The notes beneath the pieces are model-generated. The model had not been told where the DNA came from. It was given only the letters and a program-made list of their open reading frames with translations, and ran no database searches. Positions 53,201-63,125 of a stretch of 64,000 bases of DNA are shown piece by piece. The DNA comes from Haloarcula salinisoli (GTDB lineage Archaea; Halobacteriota; Halobacteria; Halobacteriales; Haloarculaceae). Position numbers and translations under genes: made by a program. Location: the NCBI RefSeq assembly GCF_019599405.1, contig NZ_RKLQ01000005.1, positions 62,001-126,000 on the forward strand. The letters run 5' to 3'. Numbering within the stretch: the stretch's first letter is position 1; every line of letters begins with the position of its first letter.

Positions 53201-53394
53201 TCTTGCGGACCTTGAGGCAGTCGGGATTCCGATGGCTTCAACCCTACAAGGGTTCGTCTGAAACCGACGCCTACGCGAAGGTGCGGGCGATGCACCGGGA
53301 GCTTCAACCCTACAAGGGTTCGTCTGAAACAGATGACCGCGCCCGCAGTCATGCCGACCAACAAGCTTCAACCCTACAAGGGTTCGTCTGAAAC
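47274..53394 (-). CRISPR. CRISPR array, about 94 repeats, type I-B
   Basis: Thirty-base repeats; on the transcribed (minus) strand they begin GTTTCAGACGAACCC and end GGGTTGAAGC. My manual count is 94 repeats and 93 spacers of about 34-39 bases. The repeat is essentially invariant except the one at 47274-47303, which has two changes, marking the old trailer end. The leader is therefore at the high-coordinate side, beside cas2. Two spacers occur twice in nearly the same form (49984 and 51890; 50645 and 51824). No cas-independent interruption is seen. Confidence 0.98.
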
Positions 53395-53499
53395 CATGCC
53401 CAACATACGGGCTATAGGCATGCTAACGGCGGGTCACAGTAAAGCCCTTCCGTCGACCATCAATAGTGCGTGTTCCCCAGGGGGGTTGATGGAATCCGA
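53395..53499 (-). promoter_or_regulatory. CRISPR leader
   Basis: The 105 bp between cas2 and the first repeat. It is unusually short. It contains CCTATAGCCCG (TATA-like) about 20 nt before the first repeat and an imperfect palindrome GCATGCC...GGGCATG reaching the repeat edge; both may serve transcription and spacer integration. Confidence 0.6.
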
Positions 53500-53760
53500 C
53501 TATAGAAACCGTTGATTCTCCGTTGGGTCTTCCCCATAGACGGTTCGATTGAGTAGCGTATCAGAAGACAGCTCGTAGATGATTGTTGATTCACCGGGTT
53601 TCAGCAAATCATCGATCTCGTTTTTGAGCTTGGACAAATCGCCCTCTGAAATTTCCCCTTCAAGAACCGAGTTCTGTACGTGAGTTAGATACCGCCGGCC
53701 GATTTTGAGGGCTTTCTGCGTTCTGTCGGCTTCCAGGTCATAGACCATCACAACGTACAT
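53500..53760 (-). CDS. cas2: Cas2
   Basis: 86 residues from MYVVMVYDLEADRTQKALKI, with the conserved Asp at the end of strand 1 (YDLE). Ferredoxin-like fold; forms the integration complex with Cas1. It starts 1 nt after the cas1 stop and is the last gene of the operon, next to the leader. Confidence 0.95.
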   Translation of the reverse strand: MYVVMVYDLEADRTQKALKIGRRYLTHVQNSVLEGEISEGDLSKLKNEIDDLLKPGESTIIYELSSDTLLNRTVYGEDPTENQRFL

Positions 53761-53761
53761 T

Positions 53762-54757
53762 TCACCACCACCGTTGGAACGGATCGTATTCTTCACCGGT
53801 GAGCAAGTGTTTTTTCAGCTTGTATGCCTCGAGCCGCATCAGATACTGGTAACTCACCTTTCGGTTGAGCGTCGGATGTTCAACAGTACGCTCAAGCGTC
53901 TCTTCGAACGCCTTTGTGTACGTTTTCCGCCCAGATTCGTTCAGTAAACACGAGCCGAGCTCCGTCTCGAAATCGGTATCCGAAATCTGGTTTCGGTTTA
54001 CCAGCCGGAACAGGACACGGTCGGCAAGGACGGGTTTGAACAGGTCGGCGAGATCGAGCGATAGCGAGTAGCGCCGCTCGCCCGGCTCGTGGAGGTAGCT
54101 AATCGTCGGGTCGAGTGCAGTAGCACGGATTGCCGAGACGCAGTTCGCATAGACCAGCGAATTACCGAACGAAATGAGGCTGTTAATCTCGTTGGGCGGT
54201 GGGTTGTACTCTCGCTGGCTCAGCTGAAACTCGCTTGGGAGAATCTCATTAAAACTCCGGTAGTATGCCTTTCTCGCAGTGGCTTCGGTTCCCAGTAACT
54301 CATCGACGGGCAACTCCTTATCAACGCGTGCGGCCGCAGCTTCGAGCTCCTCGATAATGTCGTCGAGATCGTGATCGCGGCCGTTGTAATAGACCACGTT
54401 CGTCCGCATATTGTGAATGCTGCCCCGCACAATTGCCGCGGCGAGTTGCCGTCGGTGCTGGCTATCCTCGTAGGCCCGGACCTGATTGACGACTGTCTTC
54501 CCCGATGTTTGTCCGCGTTTCGGCATCACCGACCCCGAGTAGTAATCCTCCCAGCCGAACACGTGGAGTGCGACCGTGCGGTCGTTGAGAAACGACATCA
54601 GCCGCGTGTTGAAATCGATCTGGCCGTGAAGGAAGAACGCCTCGGCGTTCTCGATTGGGATGTACTGCTTTTCTCCACCATCGTCGGGGACGAGCCTGAG
54701 CGTGTCGTCGCTGCGTTCGAGTCGGCCGTCGGAAAAGACGTGGTAATTTCGATCCAT
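53762..54757 (-). CDS. cas1: Cas1 integrase
   Basis: 331 residues from MDRNYHVFSD; the longer frame overlaps cas4. Metal ligands visible: Glu158 (GTEATARKAYY), His223 (YLHEPG) and Asp235/Asp238 (LSLDLADLFKP). All required residues are intact. It inserts new spacers at the leader end. Confidence 0.95.
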   Translation of the reverse strand: MDRNYHVFSDGRLERSDDTLRLVPDDGGEKQYIPIENAEAFFLHGQIDFNTRLMSFLNDRTVALHVFGWEDYYSGSVMPKRGQTSGKTVVNQVRAYEDSQHRRQLAAAIVRGSIHNMRTNVVYYNGRDHDLDDIIEELEAAAARVDKELPVDELLGTEATARKAYYRSFNEILPSEFQLSQREYNPPPNEINSLISFGNSLVYANCVSAIRATALDPTISYLHEPGERRYSLSLDLADLFKPVLADRVLFRLVNRNQISDTDFETELGSCLLNESGRKTYTKAFEETLERTVEHPTLNRKVSYQYLMRLEAYKLKKHLLTGEEYDPFQRWW

Positions 54758-54759
54758 TG

Positions 54760-55308
54760 TTAACACCAACAGAAGTCGTGGTACGCACACGAATCGCAGA
54801 ACGGTTTCTCCTCTGCCGGCGGCGGCGAGGACTGGCTGACAATCTCATGGATGCCACCAATCGCGGTTTCGACCTTGTCCTTTCGCTCCGCTGTAAGTAC
54901 AACCGGCTCGCGTTTTCGCTCCCGTGGGTGAGCCAAGACGCCGTCTCGCTGGATATCGGCGACGCGGTCGAGATACCAGAGGTAGTACGACAGCTGCATC
55001 TCGGCCGGTTCGGTGAGAGTCGAGGAGGGTTTGACCTCAACGACGCGGCCGTCGTCTAGCAAATCAAGTGATATCATTCCGAGATTGAGGTTCTCGCGTT
55101 TGTCACTGTAGGCCGTCTCGTCGACGCGGGTGCCACGGACAACAGTAGCGTTCTCACGGTCGATTTCGAGGTTTCGACTTTCGAACCAGAGTTCGCGTTC
55201 GCAGACGTAGTAGTACTGGACCATCACGCCAGTCACGCGAAACGGCTCGTCGACCGGCTCACCGCGAGCGGTTGCGAGGAGGCGGTCGACTGGATCAGCG
55301 GCAGTCAT
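54760..55308 (-). CDS. cas4: Cas4 nuclease
   Basis: 182 residues. Iron-sulfur cluster ligands: Cys36 (YYYVCERELWF) and the C-terminal group Cys171, Cys174, Cys180. The RecB-like nuclease core includes ISLDLLDDGRVVEVKPSSTL. Cas4 trims and orients prespacers. Overlaps cas3 by 4 nt. Confidence 0.95.
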   Translation of the reverse strand: MTAADPVDRLLATARGEPVDEPFRVTGVMVQYYYVCERELWFESRNLEIDRENATVVRGTRVDETAYSDKRENLNLGMISLDLLDDGRVVEVKPSSTLTEPAEMQLSYYLWYLDRVADIQRDGVLAHPRERKREPVVLTAERKDKVETAIGGIHEIVSQSSPPPAEEKPFCDSCAYHDFCWC

Positions 55309-57935
55309 AAAATCCGCCTCTCAGCAGTGCTATCCGGGATTACGAATCCTGTATTCTCATCGAAATACTCACTCAATCCATGTTTACGAACATCAAGACA
55401 TAGCACGTCCGTGTCAGAGTGGACTGGATTCAGCTGACCGAGCTTGTCTCTTTTATCAGACTCGCCGTGGTAGATAGGAATCGACACACGCGTCTCCTTG
55501 AGTTCATCCATCAGCCGACGGACGCGGTCGAACTCATAGAGGTTCCACGCTTCGCGTACCTGTTCTACCTGCTCCCGTTCGGCTACGGTTCGACAGATGA
55601 TAATGTCCACTGCATTACGCTGATCGATCAGTGATAGCTCTCCGAGTTTGTCTCCGCGGACGTCGTCGACATACTCAGCGTACTCCTGTTTGCCGACATT
55701 CTTGTCTGTGTGTAGTGTTTTGTAGTATTCCCTGACTGCTGTACGGGCCACAGCGGTCTCGGAGAGTGGTTCATCTTCTTCACGAACTGCATCGAGGGTT
55801 TCCGCCGCGACAGGAAGAAGTGTCGCTCCTCGGTTGTAGACCGCTTCTGCAGGCGTCTTTTGCTGCTCCTCTGGTACGTCAAGCCACCAGACAATGACGC
55901 GTCCCTGTTCTCGCTCGAACGACCGGTTACAGCGACCGGCTGCCTGAACGATACTGTCGATTGGGGCCAGATCACGGTAGACACGGTCGAAGCTAATATC
56001 GACACCAGCTTCGATCAGCTGTGTCGAGACCGTGATGAGGCCATGTCCGTCGTCGGTGAGTTCCTTTGCGGTTTCAATCAGTTTGAGACGATCCACAGGA
56101 CGGAGTCGTGTCGAGAGGTGGAGCACCGACCGGTCGCTCCGCTCTTCGACTCGGCTCGCAAGCGTCTTCGGATTGATGTCAGCTGTCGTTTCGACTTTGC
56201 TGAGTTCGTCAGCGTAGATATCTCCGACACTGGGTAGCAAGTCCGCATTGTCGGTGAGTTCGTCAAAGAGGGCCCGGGCACTATCGATTGTGTTACAGAC
56301 TGCAAGCGTTGACCCACCGGAATCAACTGCAGTTAGCAGTTCTATTCCCGCATCGGCGTATGATTTCGGGGTTTCTTGCGTTTCGATATACCTCTCGGTC
56401 GACTCATCGAGTTCGTACTGTACGCGCTCGGTCGCCTCAAAGTAGACATCAGGATCGTTGACGAGCTCAGTCACGTCCTCTCCTCTCTCGGTTGCTTCAT
56501 CGAACAGCTGTGGCTGAGTTGCGGTCATAGCAATAACCGTTGCGCCGTACTGTTCGGTCAGTATTGCAACGAGCCGGGGGACGAGCTTCCACCAGTCGAG
56601 TGGCAAGCTCTGTGGCTCATCAAGGATGACCACGCTATTTCGGAGAGCGGGAATCTTCATCGACTGCTTGTTAGCTGGCCCAGCAAGACTCTCGAACAAC
56701 TGCACGAACGTCGTGACTGTGAGGCCGGCCCGCCAACTTTCGGCGAGCATCCCGGCGACATCGTCGTTCTTGTCCGCATCGTCAGCGTCTATATCGTCGT
56801 CGACGATCTTGGTTTCTGAAAGGTGGTGGTGAGCACTAAGTAATCGTCCGAATGTGTCAGCCTCGTAGATGTCTTCAACCTCATCGACGACCTGATCGAT
56901 GATACTGGTAAACGGAAGTGCGTAGACGACCCTCTCGCCATCAAGTTCGTCACGAACCGTCTGTGCGGCCGACAACCCGGAGAGCGTCTTTCCCATTCCC
57001 GTTGGCAGGGTAAGTGTCGCTACGCCCCCGCCAGCTTCGGCAAACTCTTTCGCGTTCTCTACGACAGCGGACCGTGCACGTGAACGATAGTGGTTGAGTC
57101 GTTCCGTTCTAGAACCGTCCGAGTCAGCGGGCGAAGACGCTTCGAGTTCTGCCACGTATTCGTCCAACACCTGGAACGACGGCTGCTTTGCTTCGTAGGT
57201 CGAATCCGAGTCAGTCTCCTCACTACGACTTGCTGCACTCGTCTTGTCTGCAAGCACAAGCGATCCCCATATTTCGAGGGCTAGTCCATAACAAGACTCT
57301 GACAACGACTCTCGATTGATTGTCGTTCCACTCTCCGTGGCAACAGCACCGGCGATTTCATCGAGGAGGTCTTTGTATGAGTGGCGAAATCCGTCCCACG
57401 AACCATCGCTATCAGTGGCATCATCGAAAATATCGGCCGCCAGCTCCGAAACGTGTTCTTCGATATCGTTGAGCTGCATAGCGATTGCTGCCTGTAGCTG
57501 TTCATCGTTGGTCTGTGCCCCTCCACTTGAGTTCTCTGAGTTGTACGCACGATTATAGATGTACTGCGTCACATCGGGAAGTTGCCCATGATGTTTGGCG
57601 ACTGCGACGAAGCCAGCCAGACAGGTCTCTGTTTCAAACCCCTGTGCGTCGAGGGCATAGTACCCACCGAACGACCCGATTGGGGCATGATATCGACACG
57701 GCTTGTGCTCGGGTTCGGTGCCATGTCTAAGGTACTCCTGAAAGAAGGTCGTTGCTTTCCCGAAGTCGTGAACGTAGGCGAGCGTCTCAACGACCTGCTG
57801 TAGCGACTCATCATCAGATGTTGTCGCTTCATCGGGAACGATTTCGCTGGCCCGTCGGGCAACATCATCCAGATGATTGTGAAGATAAACACCCTCGTAG
57901 CCGTCTTCGGGTGGATGAGAGTATACAGGCATCAA
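55305..57935 (-). CDS. cas3: Cas3 helicase-nuclease
   Basis: 876 residues. HD nuclease at the N-terminus (His19/His21, His56-Asp57 in VHDFGK), helicase motif I LPTGMGKT at 310-317, motif II LDEPQ at 438-442, motif VI QAAGRCNR. It degrades DNA bound by Cascade. Overlaps cas5 by 4 nt. Fused HD and helicase, no sign of damage. Confidence 0.95.
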   Translation of the reverse strand: MMPVYSHPPEDGYEGVYLHNHLDDVARRASEIVPDEATTSDDESLQQVVETLAYVHDFGKATTFFQEYLRHGTEPEHKPCRYHAPIGSFGGYYALDAQGFETETCLAGFVAVAKHHGQLPDVTQYIYNRAYNSENSSGGAQTNDEQLQAAIAMQLNDIEEHVSELAADIFDDATDSDGSWDGFRHSYKDLLDEIAGAVATESGTTINRESLSESCYGLALEIWGSLVLADKTSAASRSEETDSDSTYEAKQPSFQVLDEYVAELEASSPADSDGSRTERLNHYRSRARSAVVENAKEFAEAGGGVATLTLPTGMGKTLSGLSAAQTVRDELDGERVVYALPFTSIIDQVVDEVEDIYEADTFGRLLSAHHHLSETKIVDDDIDADDADKNDDVAGMLAESWRAGLTVTTFVQLFESLAGPANKQSMKIPALRNSVVILDEPQSLPLDWWKLVPRLVAILTEQYGATVIAMTATQPQLFDEATERGEDVTELVNDPDVYFEATERVQYELDESTERYIETQETPKSYADAGIELLTAVDSGGSTLAVCNTIDSARALFDELTDNADLLPSVGDIYADELSKVETTADINPKTLASRVEERSDRSVLHLSTRLRPVDRLKLIETAKELTDDGHGLITVSTQLIEAGVDISFDRVYRDLAPIDSIVQAAGRCNRSFEREQGRVIVWWLDVPEEQQKTPAEAVYNRGATLLPVAAETLDAVREEDEPLSETAVARTAVREYYKTLHTDKNVGKQEYAEYVDDVRGDKLGELSLIDQRNAVDIIICRTVAEREQVEQVREAWNLYEFDRVRRLMDELKETRVSIPIYHGESDKRDKLGQLNPVHSDTDVLCLDVRKHGLSEYFDENTGFVIPDSTAERRIL

Positions 57936-58729
57936 ACAAACACCACGGTTCGACCGTCGACACTGACTGCTGTCGTGTCTCGCACCTCAAGCGAATCAGC
58001 GTCGGGATTGTAGGCGTAGTTTGTGAATCCCGTTGTCGTACGACCACCGGCATCAGAATCCATGAACGCGGGTGACTCCTCAATCTGACAGCGTGTTCCT
58101 GAATCCAGAACGATATTGTCAACGGCATTCGGGACAGCTGAATCAATTTCCACAGTATCGGTCTGTGGTCCGTCCCCAACATCGAATTCACCGTGATACT
58201 CGATGTCAGCGAGATGCTCCGAAAGGCCAAGACTCGGGACGTAGTGCGATTCGCCTGCGGCGAGCGTCTCGCGCAGTCCGGTATACCACTGCTCGTTGGC
58301 AAGTGCGACATCGATTCGATAAGCAGGATCAACCAGTACCTCGTAGTTATGTTGCTGCCGGAGCGTCGTCGGATCAGGTAGCTTGACGCTGATTTTTCCA
58401 CGGCCGTTAAGCGACTGCAAGTCTCCCGCTGCAGTTGACAGCGTGTTCATCGGCATATTGACCGTCCTGATCTCTCGAACAGGTTCGATGGCGACTGCCG
58501 AACTATCGGGCGCGAACAGGTCGTAGTAGCCATCCCGTTCAATCCCGAGGACAGCTGCGAGGAGCCCAGCAACGGTAGTGCGGGGAATAATTCGATAGGT
58601 TTGCTTGACGATATTCCCCTCAATCCGTCGGAAGTGACCCCACGGGCCACGCACCGTAAACGAGAGACAGCGATCAGGCTGGCCGCCGTTTCGGTCGGCC
58701 GTCCAATCGTCCAGCGATTGTTGCGACAT
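57932..58729 (-). CDS. cas5: Cas5 (type I-B)
   Basis: 265 residues with the RAMP start LSFTVRGPWGHFRRIEGNIV and YRIIPRTTVAGLLAAVLGIE, a Cas5 signature. Caps the 5' handle of crRNA in Cascade. Starts 2 nt after cas7. Confidence 0.95.
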   Translation of the reverse strand: MSQQSLDDWTADRNGGQPDRCLSFTVRGPWGHFRRIEGNIVKQTYRIIPRTTVAGLLAAVLGIERDGYYDLFAPDSSAVAIEPVREIRTVNMPMNTLSTAAGDLQSLNGRGKISVKLPDPTTLRQQHNYEVLVDPAYRIDVALANEQWYTGLRETLAAGESHYVPSLGLSEHLADIEYHGEFDVGDGPQTDTVEIDSAVPNAVDNIVLDSGTRCQIEESPAFMDSDAGGRTTTGFTNYAYNPDADSLEVRDTTAVSVDGRTVVFV

Positions 58730-58731
58730 CG

Positions 58732-59814
58732 TTACGCCGTGTCGTCTTTACTCGGGAGTGTCGCGGTCTGTTCGTCGTAGATATCGATTTCCTCTACGGC
58801 ATCCGTTCCGACAGCGTCTTCGAGAGCGTCCTGAAGTACCGATGGCCCGCCGAGTTCGCCATCGTAGGAGAGCTGGAGCACATCGCTGGCAACAACTCGA
58901 ACACGTTCGATACGGTCACTCGCCCCGTCGAGTCGGTCTACGAGTCCTGTCACGTCGAGCGTGAGATCACGAACCGTTCTAAGTTCCTCGTCGGGTTTCG
59001 AATGTTCGTCATCGAGTTCGAGATCGCGGTCGAGGCCGCCGAGGTGGAAACTCTCGTCGGCGTATTCAACGCGACAGTAGAGTCGCGGTTCTTGCCCGAC
59101 TTTGCTCCGACTGATAGTTTGGTTTTTGATCGCCCGCCAACAGAGCGTATCGAGTCGTTCGACATCCGCTGCGGTGAGGTTTGTATCGGCAGCACCGTGT
59201 TCGTCGACGAGTCCGTGGAACCGGATCAATCCGTATTGAATCCGGTGATCGTCGAGATCGAATCCACCCTGCTGTTTGTTTTCCTGCGTGGCGATTACGC
59301 TCGTCAGGCTATCGTACTCCTCGTTTTCGTTGACCGCGTGCATCGATTTGCCGGGTGAGAACTGGACTGGACCAGTAAAGTGGTCCGGCAGGTGTTTGGC
59401 GTATACCTCGTCAGTATCCACCGACATCGTCGCGCCGAAGTATCGTACGTCAACACTTTCGTTCAGGAACTCGCCGAAGATATCGTCGCGGAACACCTCG
59501 ACTTCTTCGTCGTCATCGAGGTCGTAGTCGTCAGGCTCGACAGCCTTGAGGCGATCTTCGAGGAGCTGGCCGCGGGTGTACTGGTCGCCATCTTCCTGCA
59601 CGTTTCGAATGTAAACGCCGTGACCGTCGTCGTCGAGCTGGTCGCGGAGATACCGCTTCAGGCGAACGTCGGTGACGATTGCCTGCTGGGTCTGTGGGTC
59701 GATTCGCGGCCGGTTGGCACCGGACAGCGGATTGCCGTTCGGGTTGGCATCGACGGCATCGTACAAGAAAACGATTTCTGAGCGGTTCGTCACGGGGTCA
59801 GCTGTGTCGGACAT
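58732..59814 (-). CDS. cas7: Cas7 (type I-B)
   Basis: 360 residues from the ATG at 59814, 1 nt after the cas8b stop; the longer frame overlaps cas8b. Features FLYDAVDANPNGNPLSGANR and VTDVRLKRYLRD, typical of Csh2/Cas7 backbone subunits. Confidence 0.95.
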   Translation of the reverse strand: MSDTADPVTNRSEIVFLYDAVDANPNGNPLSGANRPRIDPQTQQAIVTDVRLKRYLRDQLDDDGHGVYIRNVQEDGDQYTRGQLLEDRLKAVEPDDYDLDDDEEVEVFRDDIFGEFLNESVDVRYFGATMSVDTDEVYAKHLPDHFTGPVQFSPGKSMHAVNENEEYDSLTSVIATQENKQQGGFDLDDHRIQYGLIRFHGLVDEHGAADTNLTAADVERLDTLCWRAIKNQTISRSKVGQEPRLYCRVEYADESFHLGGLDRDLELDDEHSKPDEELRTVRDLTLDVTGLVDRLDGASDRIERVRVVASDVLQLSYDGELGGPSVLQDALEDAVGTDAVEEIDIYDEQTATLPSKDDTA

Positions 59815-59815
59815 G

Positions 59816-61978
59816 TTAGTGTTCCTCCTCGGAAATTGAATCGTTAGCATCGGTTTCGTCTCGGTTCCACGGGTGGTCGTTCATCCCGTACGTCACGCCA
59901 AGAGCGTAGTAGAAGCGGAGATCGTCGGTTTCGATCTCCCACTCTTCCGGTTCAGGATTGAGAATCGTATCACGAAGCCGGTCGACGATGTGATCCGCCT
60001 TCGTGCCAGGGTAGTTCCCCTGTTGTTTCTTTTCCTGACGCGTGTAGGTCAGCGTCTTGGCGACGGTTTCCTGTGTCACCTTCTTGATTCGGGAGCGAGT
60101 GATCGATTTGACTGGGTACTGATCTACGAGTGTCGTCGACCGATCCTCGCTGTACTCCTGATAGCTGCCGATGTCGCCGACGAGCGCGCCAAGCAGGAAC
60201 GCCCCCCTGCGTTGGCTCGTCACGGAGTCCGGGTCGTCGTCGTTAGCTGGCGACAATGCGGGTGTTTCGCTGATGAACGACTCGAGTTTCGGTGCGGCGG
60301 GGTGGCCCCCGTCCGCGATTGTGATTTCATCTAGTGATGGCATGGTGTCTCTATCATACTCCGGTTGCTGGGTAATCTGGTTTTTTGAAGGGTCGGTCGT
60401 CTGCAACAGCTTGAGATCGTCATCCGCAAGCACGCAGAGTTGAGCGAACTGACTGGCAACGAGGAACGAGGGGAATCCTTCGTGCTCACTGTCATCGGTC
60501 TGTTCGTCAATAATCCGGTTCACGTACTCTTCGAGCAGCACATCGACAGCTACCGCTTCACCACTCAACACGCTGATGAGAGCTTCGATTCGCGGATCGT
60601 CAGCATCAGCGTCGTCGTCATCACGTTCGGCGAAGGTCTGTCTGAAATACCAGCCAGTCGAGACTGTGTGTAACTGCCCGTCGTTCGTTTCAAGCAGTCC
60701 CCAGTTTTGGTTAGTTGGGAGTGGTGCTGTCCAGTCCGTGTAGTGGTCCCTATTGAACGCCGAGACGGTTTGGACGAACTCGTTGTGCGTGATTGCGAGT
60801 TGCTTCGGATAGTGGAGCCGGCCGTTCAGCGTCTCGCCAAACACGTCGTATCGAGACATCTGATGCGGCATCACGGCCGATACGTAGAACCGGAAATCCT
60901 GCTCTTGAAGGGTTTTTCGCCGTTCTTCTCTATACGCGTCCTCGATTGGTGTCGTCTCTTCGTCTTCGACAGTCCGATAGAGCAATTCGTATAATCGATA
61001 AACCTTCTCAGGAGCCAGTCGACCGAATACGTATGGAAGGTAGTATACCTTCGCGCCGAACGTCCGATAGGTACAGGCCTCAACGAACGTGTCGGCGTTC
61101 ATTACTGTGATTGCGGCATCCTCTGAAATCGGATGTGACCGCCACGCCTCTTCGATGTTGAGTCCAGGGAACTTCTCAAGTTGCTTGCCGAGAAAGTAAT
61201 TTTGCGGGTCTTCGGACGTACCAACGGTTCGAGCTGGCGAGCCCGTGACGAGATCAGTCGCGTCCCCGGATGAGTCATCCGCCTTGTTTTTGGTGACGAG
61301 TTTCGAGAGTTTCCGCTGCCGCATGGCCTCACGGAACACGTCTATGTCACCGGGCCACTGGTACTCGCCATCAGGTTCCGTTTTCACCTGCACAGTCAGC
61401 AGCGCGGTTGTCGACTCACCACCCAGTTTTCGTGCGAGCGTGTCTGCAATCGTGTCCAGTGCAGCCTCGTTTTCGCTGAGTTCAGCAAGCCGTTCGATAA
61501 TCCAACCTTCAGGATGTTCCCCGGCTGCTTCGGTGACCACATCGTCAGTGGCCCATTTGGTGAGCCGTTCTTTCGCATAGCGGGCTAGTTTCTCCGGATC
61601 GCTGTTTCGCCCAGCCTGATGTGTCACACTGTGATCAATTCCGCGAGCGGCCGGATACTTACAGTGACCGACCTGTTGAATCAGGTCGCCAGTGTATCTC
61701 GTCACCTGTACCGAGCCGAGTTTGTCATCAGCCAGTCGCGGGTCATCACCGGACACGTCAACCCGAACCACAATTAAGCTACTATCAGTGTCAACGAGAT
61801 CACCAGCAGCGTCGGGTGTGAGATACGGAGCATACTCGCCGCCGCCTGTCGTAGCTAGCGTATAGAGTTTCCCATAGAGGTACTGGAGATCACGTAACGA
61901 GCCGATTGGCGACTCCGGAAGCTCTGCTTCCAATTCATCGGGCGGGTACTTCTCGCGGAACGTGTCAGGTGAAAGCAT
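59816..61978 (-). CDS. cas8b: Cas8b, large Cascade subunit
   Basis: 720 residues, the signature protein of type I-B. Contains VTHQAGRNSDPEKLARYAKE and VYYLPYVFGRLAPEKVYRLY. It recognises the PAM in Cascade. Overlaps cas6 by 14 nt. Confidence 0.9.
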   Translation of the reverse strand: MLSPDTFREKYPPDELEAELPESPIGSLRDLQYLYGKLYTLATTGGGEYAPYLTPDAAGDLVDTDSSLIVVRVDVSGDDPRLADDKLGSVQVTRYTGDLIQQVGHCKYPAARGIDHSVTHQAGRNSDPEKLARYAKERLTKWATDDVVTEAAGEHPEGWIIERLAELSENEAALDTIADTLARKLGGESTTALLTVQVKTEPDGEYQWPGDIDVFREAMRQRKLSKLVTKNKADDSSGDATDLVTGSPARTVGTSEDPQNYFLGKQLEKFPGLNIEEAWRSHPISEDAAITVMNADTFVEACTYRTFGAKVYYLPYVFGRLAPEKVYRLYELLYRTVEDEETTPIEDAYREERRKTLQEQDFRFYVSAVMPHQMSRYDVFGETLNGRLHYPKQLAITHNEFVQTVSAFNRDHYTDWTAPLPTNQNWGLLETNDGQLHTVSTGWYFRQTFAERDDDDADADDPRIEALISVLSGEAVAVDVLLEEYVNRIIDEQTDDSEHEGFPSFLVASQFAQLCVLADDDLKLLQTTDPSKNQITQQPEYDRDTMPSLDEITIADGGHPAAPKLESFISETPALSPANDDDPDSVTSQRRGAFLLGALVGDIGSYQEYSEDRSTTLVDQYPVKSITRSRIKKVTQETVAKTLTYTRQEKKQQGNYPGTKADHIVDRLRDTILNPEPEEWEIETDDLRFYYALGVTYGMNDHPWNRDETDANDSISEEEH

Positions 61979-62780
61979 CTCTACCCTCCAGTTCGCTCTT
62001 GCCCGGCGGCGTTTTGTCCGTGATATTCACGAACCCAAGCCCCAGCGAATTCCGCTCACCGAGTCCGCAGTCCAGCGCGAGGTTTAGGTGTCGACGGTGG
62101 TGATCGTCCTGCACCGTATACTCGAACTTCCACTTGCTCAGGACGTAGGTCATCTCCTGACCCTCGGTAACGGTCACCGGAACGGCGAAGGTCTTGATGA
62201 GTTCGTAGCCGTCGAACAGATCGCCGTCGACATCGCTCGGCCCAGGCAGGTGGTCGTGGGCGAAGCGGTCATGTTTCTGATCGAGATTGTCCTCCAACTG
62301 CTTCCGGAGCGGTGCCATCGAATGCTTCGGGCGCCAGAACACGGCGGTTTCGCCACCGGGATGGTCGATACCGTACTCCTCGCATCTCCACGGTGGAATC
62401 CGAACCAGGAGGCCGGTCCCGGTTTCAATCGTCCCGCGTGTGCCGGGTTCGCCGACATCGGGGGATAGCGACGTGATATCGTCGACGTAAAACGGCATTT
62501 CGCCGATATTCAGTTCCGGTTCCTCGAGCAAGTCAGCAGCGACCTGTGCCAGTAACTCTTCTTCCGGCGAAGCAACCAACAGCTTCCGGTCATCCCCTGC
62601 TTCCATATCATGGGGAGGAAACGGATTGGAGTAAGCGAACCCTGGAGGCTCGCCGTCGTCGTGACGTCGATCGTACTTGGTGTCGGCGAGCGCGTCCCAG
62701 AGTCGGCCACGAAGCTTGTGATGGTAATCGTTCTGATAGGCTGTATCCGCGCGTGCCGACAAATGGGCCATTACACGCAC
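61965..62780 (-). CDS. cas6: Cas6 crRNA endonuclease
   Basis: 271 residues from a GTG at 62780. The catalytic His is among NDYHHKLRGRLWDAL (20-21), and the Gly-rich loop GLGERNSLGLGF lies near the C-terminus. It cuts within the repeat, leaving the usual 8-nt handle (predicted ATTGAAGC type; here GTTGAAGC). First gene of the operon. Confidence 0.95.
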   Translation of the reverse strand: MRVMAHLSARADTAYQNDYHHKLRGRLWDALADTKYDRRHDDGEPPGFAYSNPFPPHDMEAGDDRKLLVASPEEELLAQVAADLLEEPELNIGEMPFYVDDITSLSPDVGEPGTRGTIETGTGLLVRIPPWRCEEYGIDHPGGETAVFWRPKHSMAPLRKQLEDNLDQKHDRFAHDHLPGPSDVDGDLFDGYELIKTFAVPVTVTEGQEMTYVLSKWKFEYTVQDDHHRRHLNLALDCGLGERNSLGLGFVNITDKTPPGKSELEGRDAFT

Positions 62781-62920
62781 CCTGGTGACTCACCTTTGCA
62801 TATCATACAATCCGAATCATAATATCAGCATACAAAAAACACAGGTTGTGAAATGTTTATGATATTTTAGCAGTCGGATGCAATTAGAGGTGATACAGGT
62901 GGTCGTGATTATCGCCGTAA

Positions 62921-63100
62921 TCACGACCAATAGCCACTGGCGTCGGTAACACACAGCCCAACCGCCATTCCGCAAATCCATACCCAGCCCACCGCATATC
63001 CGACCCCAAGCCACAACCCAACGAGGCACCCAAGAACTGCCACCTCACCAGCTGGCACGAGACCAGTGTACTGCCCTGGCGTGTCCACCACGACGCCCAT
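62921..63100 (-). CDS. Small two-helix membrane protein upstream of cas6 (59 aa)
   Basis: MGVVVDTPGQYTGLVPAGEV, then a Gly-rich hydrophobic stretch (AVLGCLVGLWLGVGYAVGWV, WICGMAVGLCV). It points to the cas operon on the same strand, 141 nt before cas6. The ATG has an AT-rich, TATA-like ATACTAAG upstream. The 140 bp to cas6 are AT-rich and should contain the cas promoter. Confidence 0.45.
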   Translation of the reverse strand: MGVVVDTPGQYTGLVPAGEVAVLGCLVGLWLGVGYAVGWVWICGMAVGLCVTDASGYWS

Positions 63101-63125
63101 CCAAGTAACTTAGTATCGTAGAATC

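Noticed and set aside
47274-53394. Self-targeting spacers against genes of this window
   Set aside because: Reading the spacers against the neighbouring genes by eye gave no convincing match; an alignment search would be needed to be sure.
47180-53515. Dozens of frames of 60-170 codons on both strands with recurrent peptides such as QTNPCRVEA and LQPYKGSSET
   Set aside because: They are translations of the CRISPR repeat; no genes.
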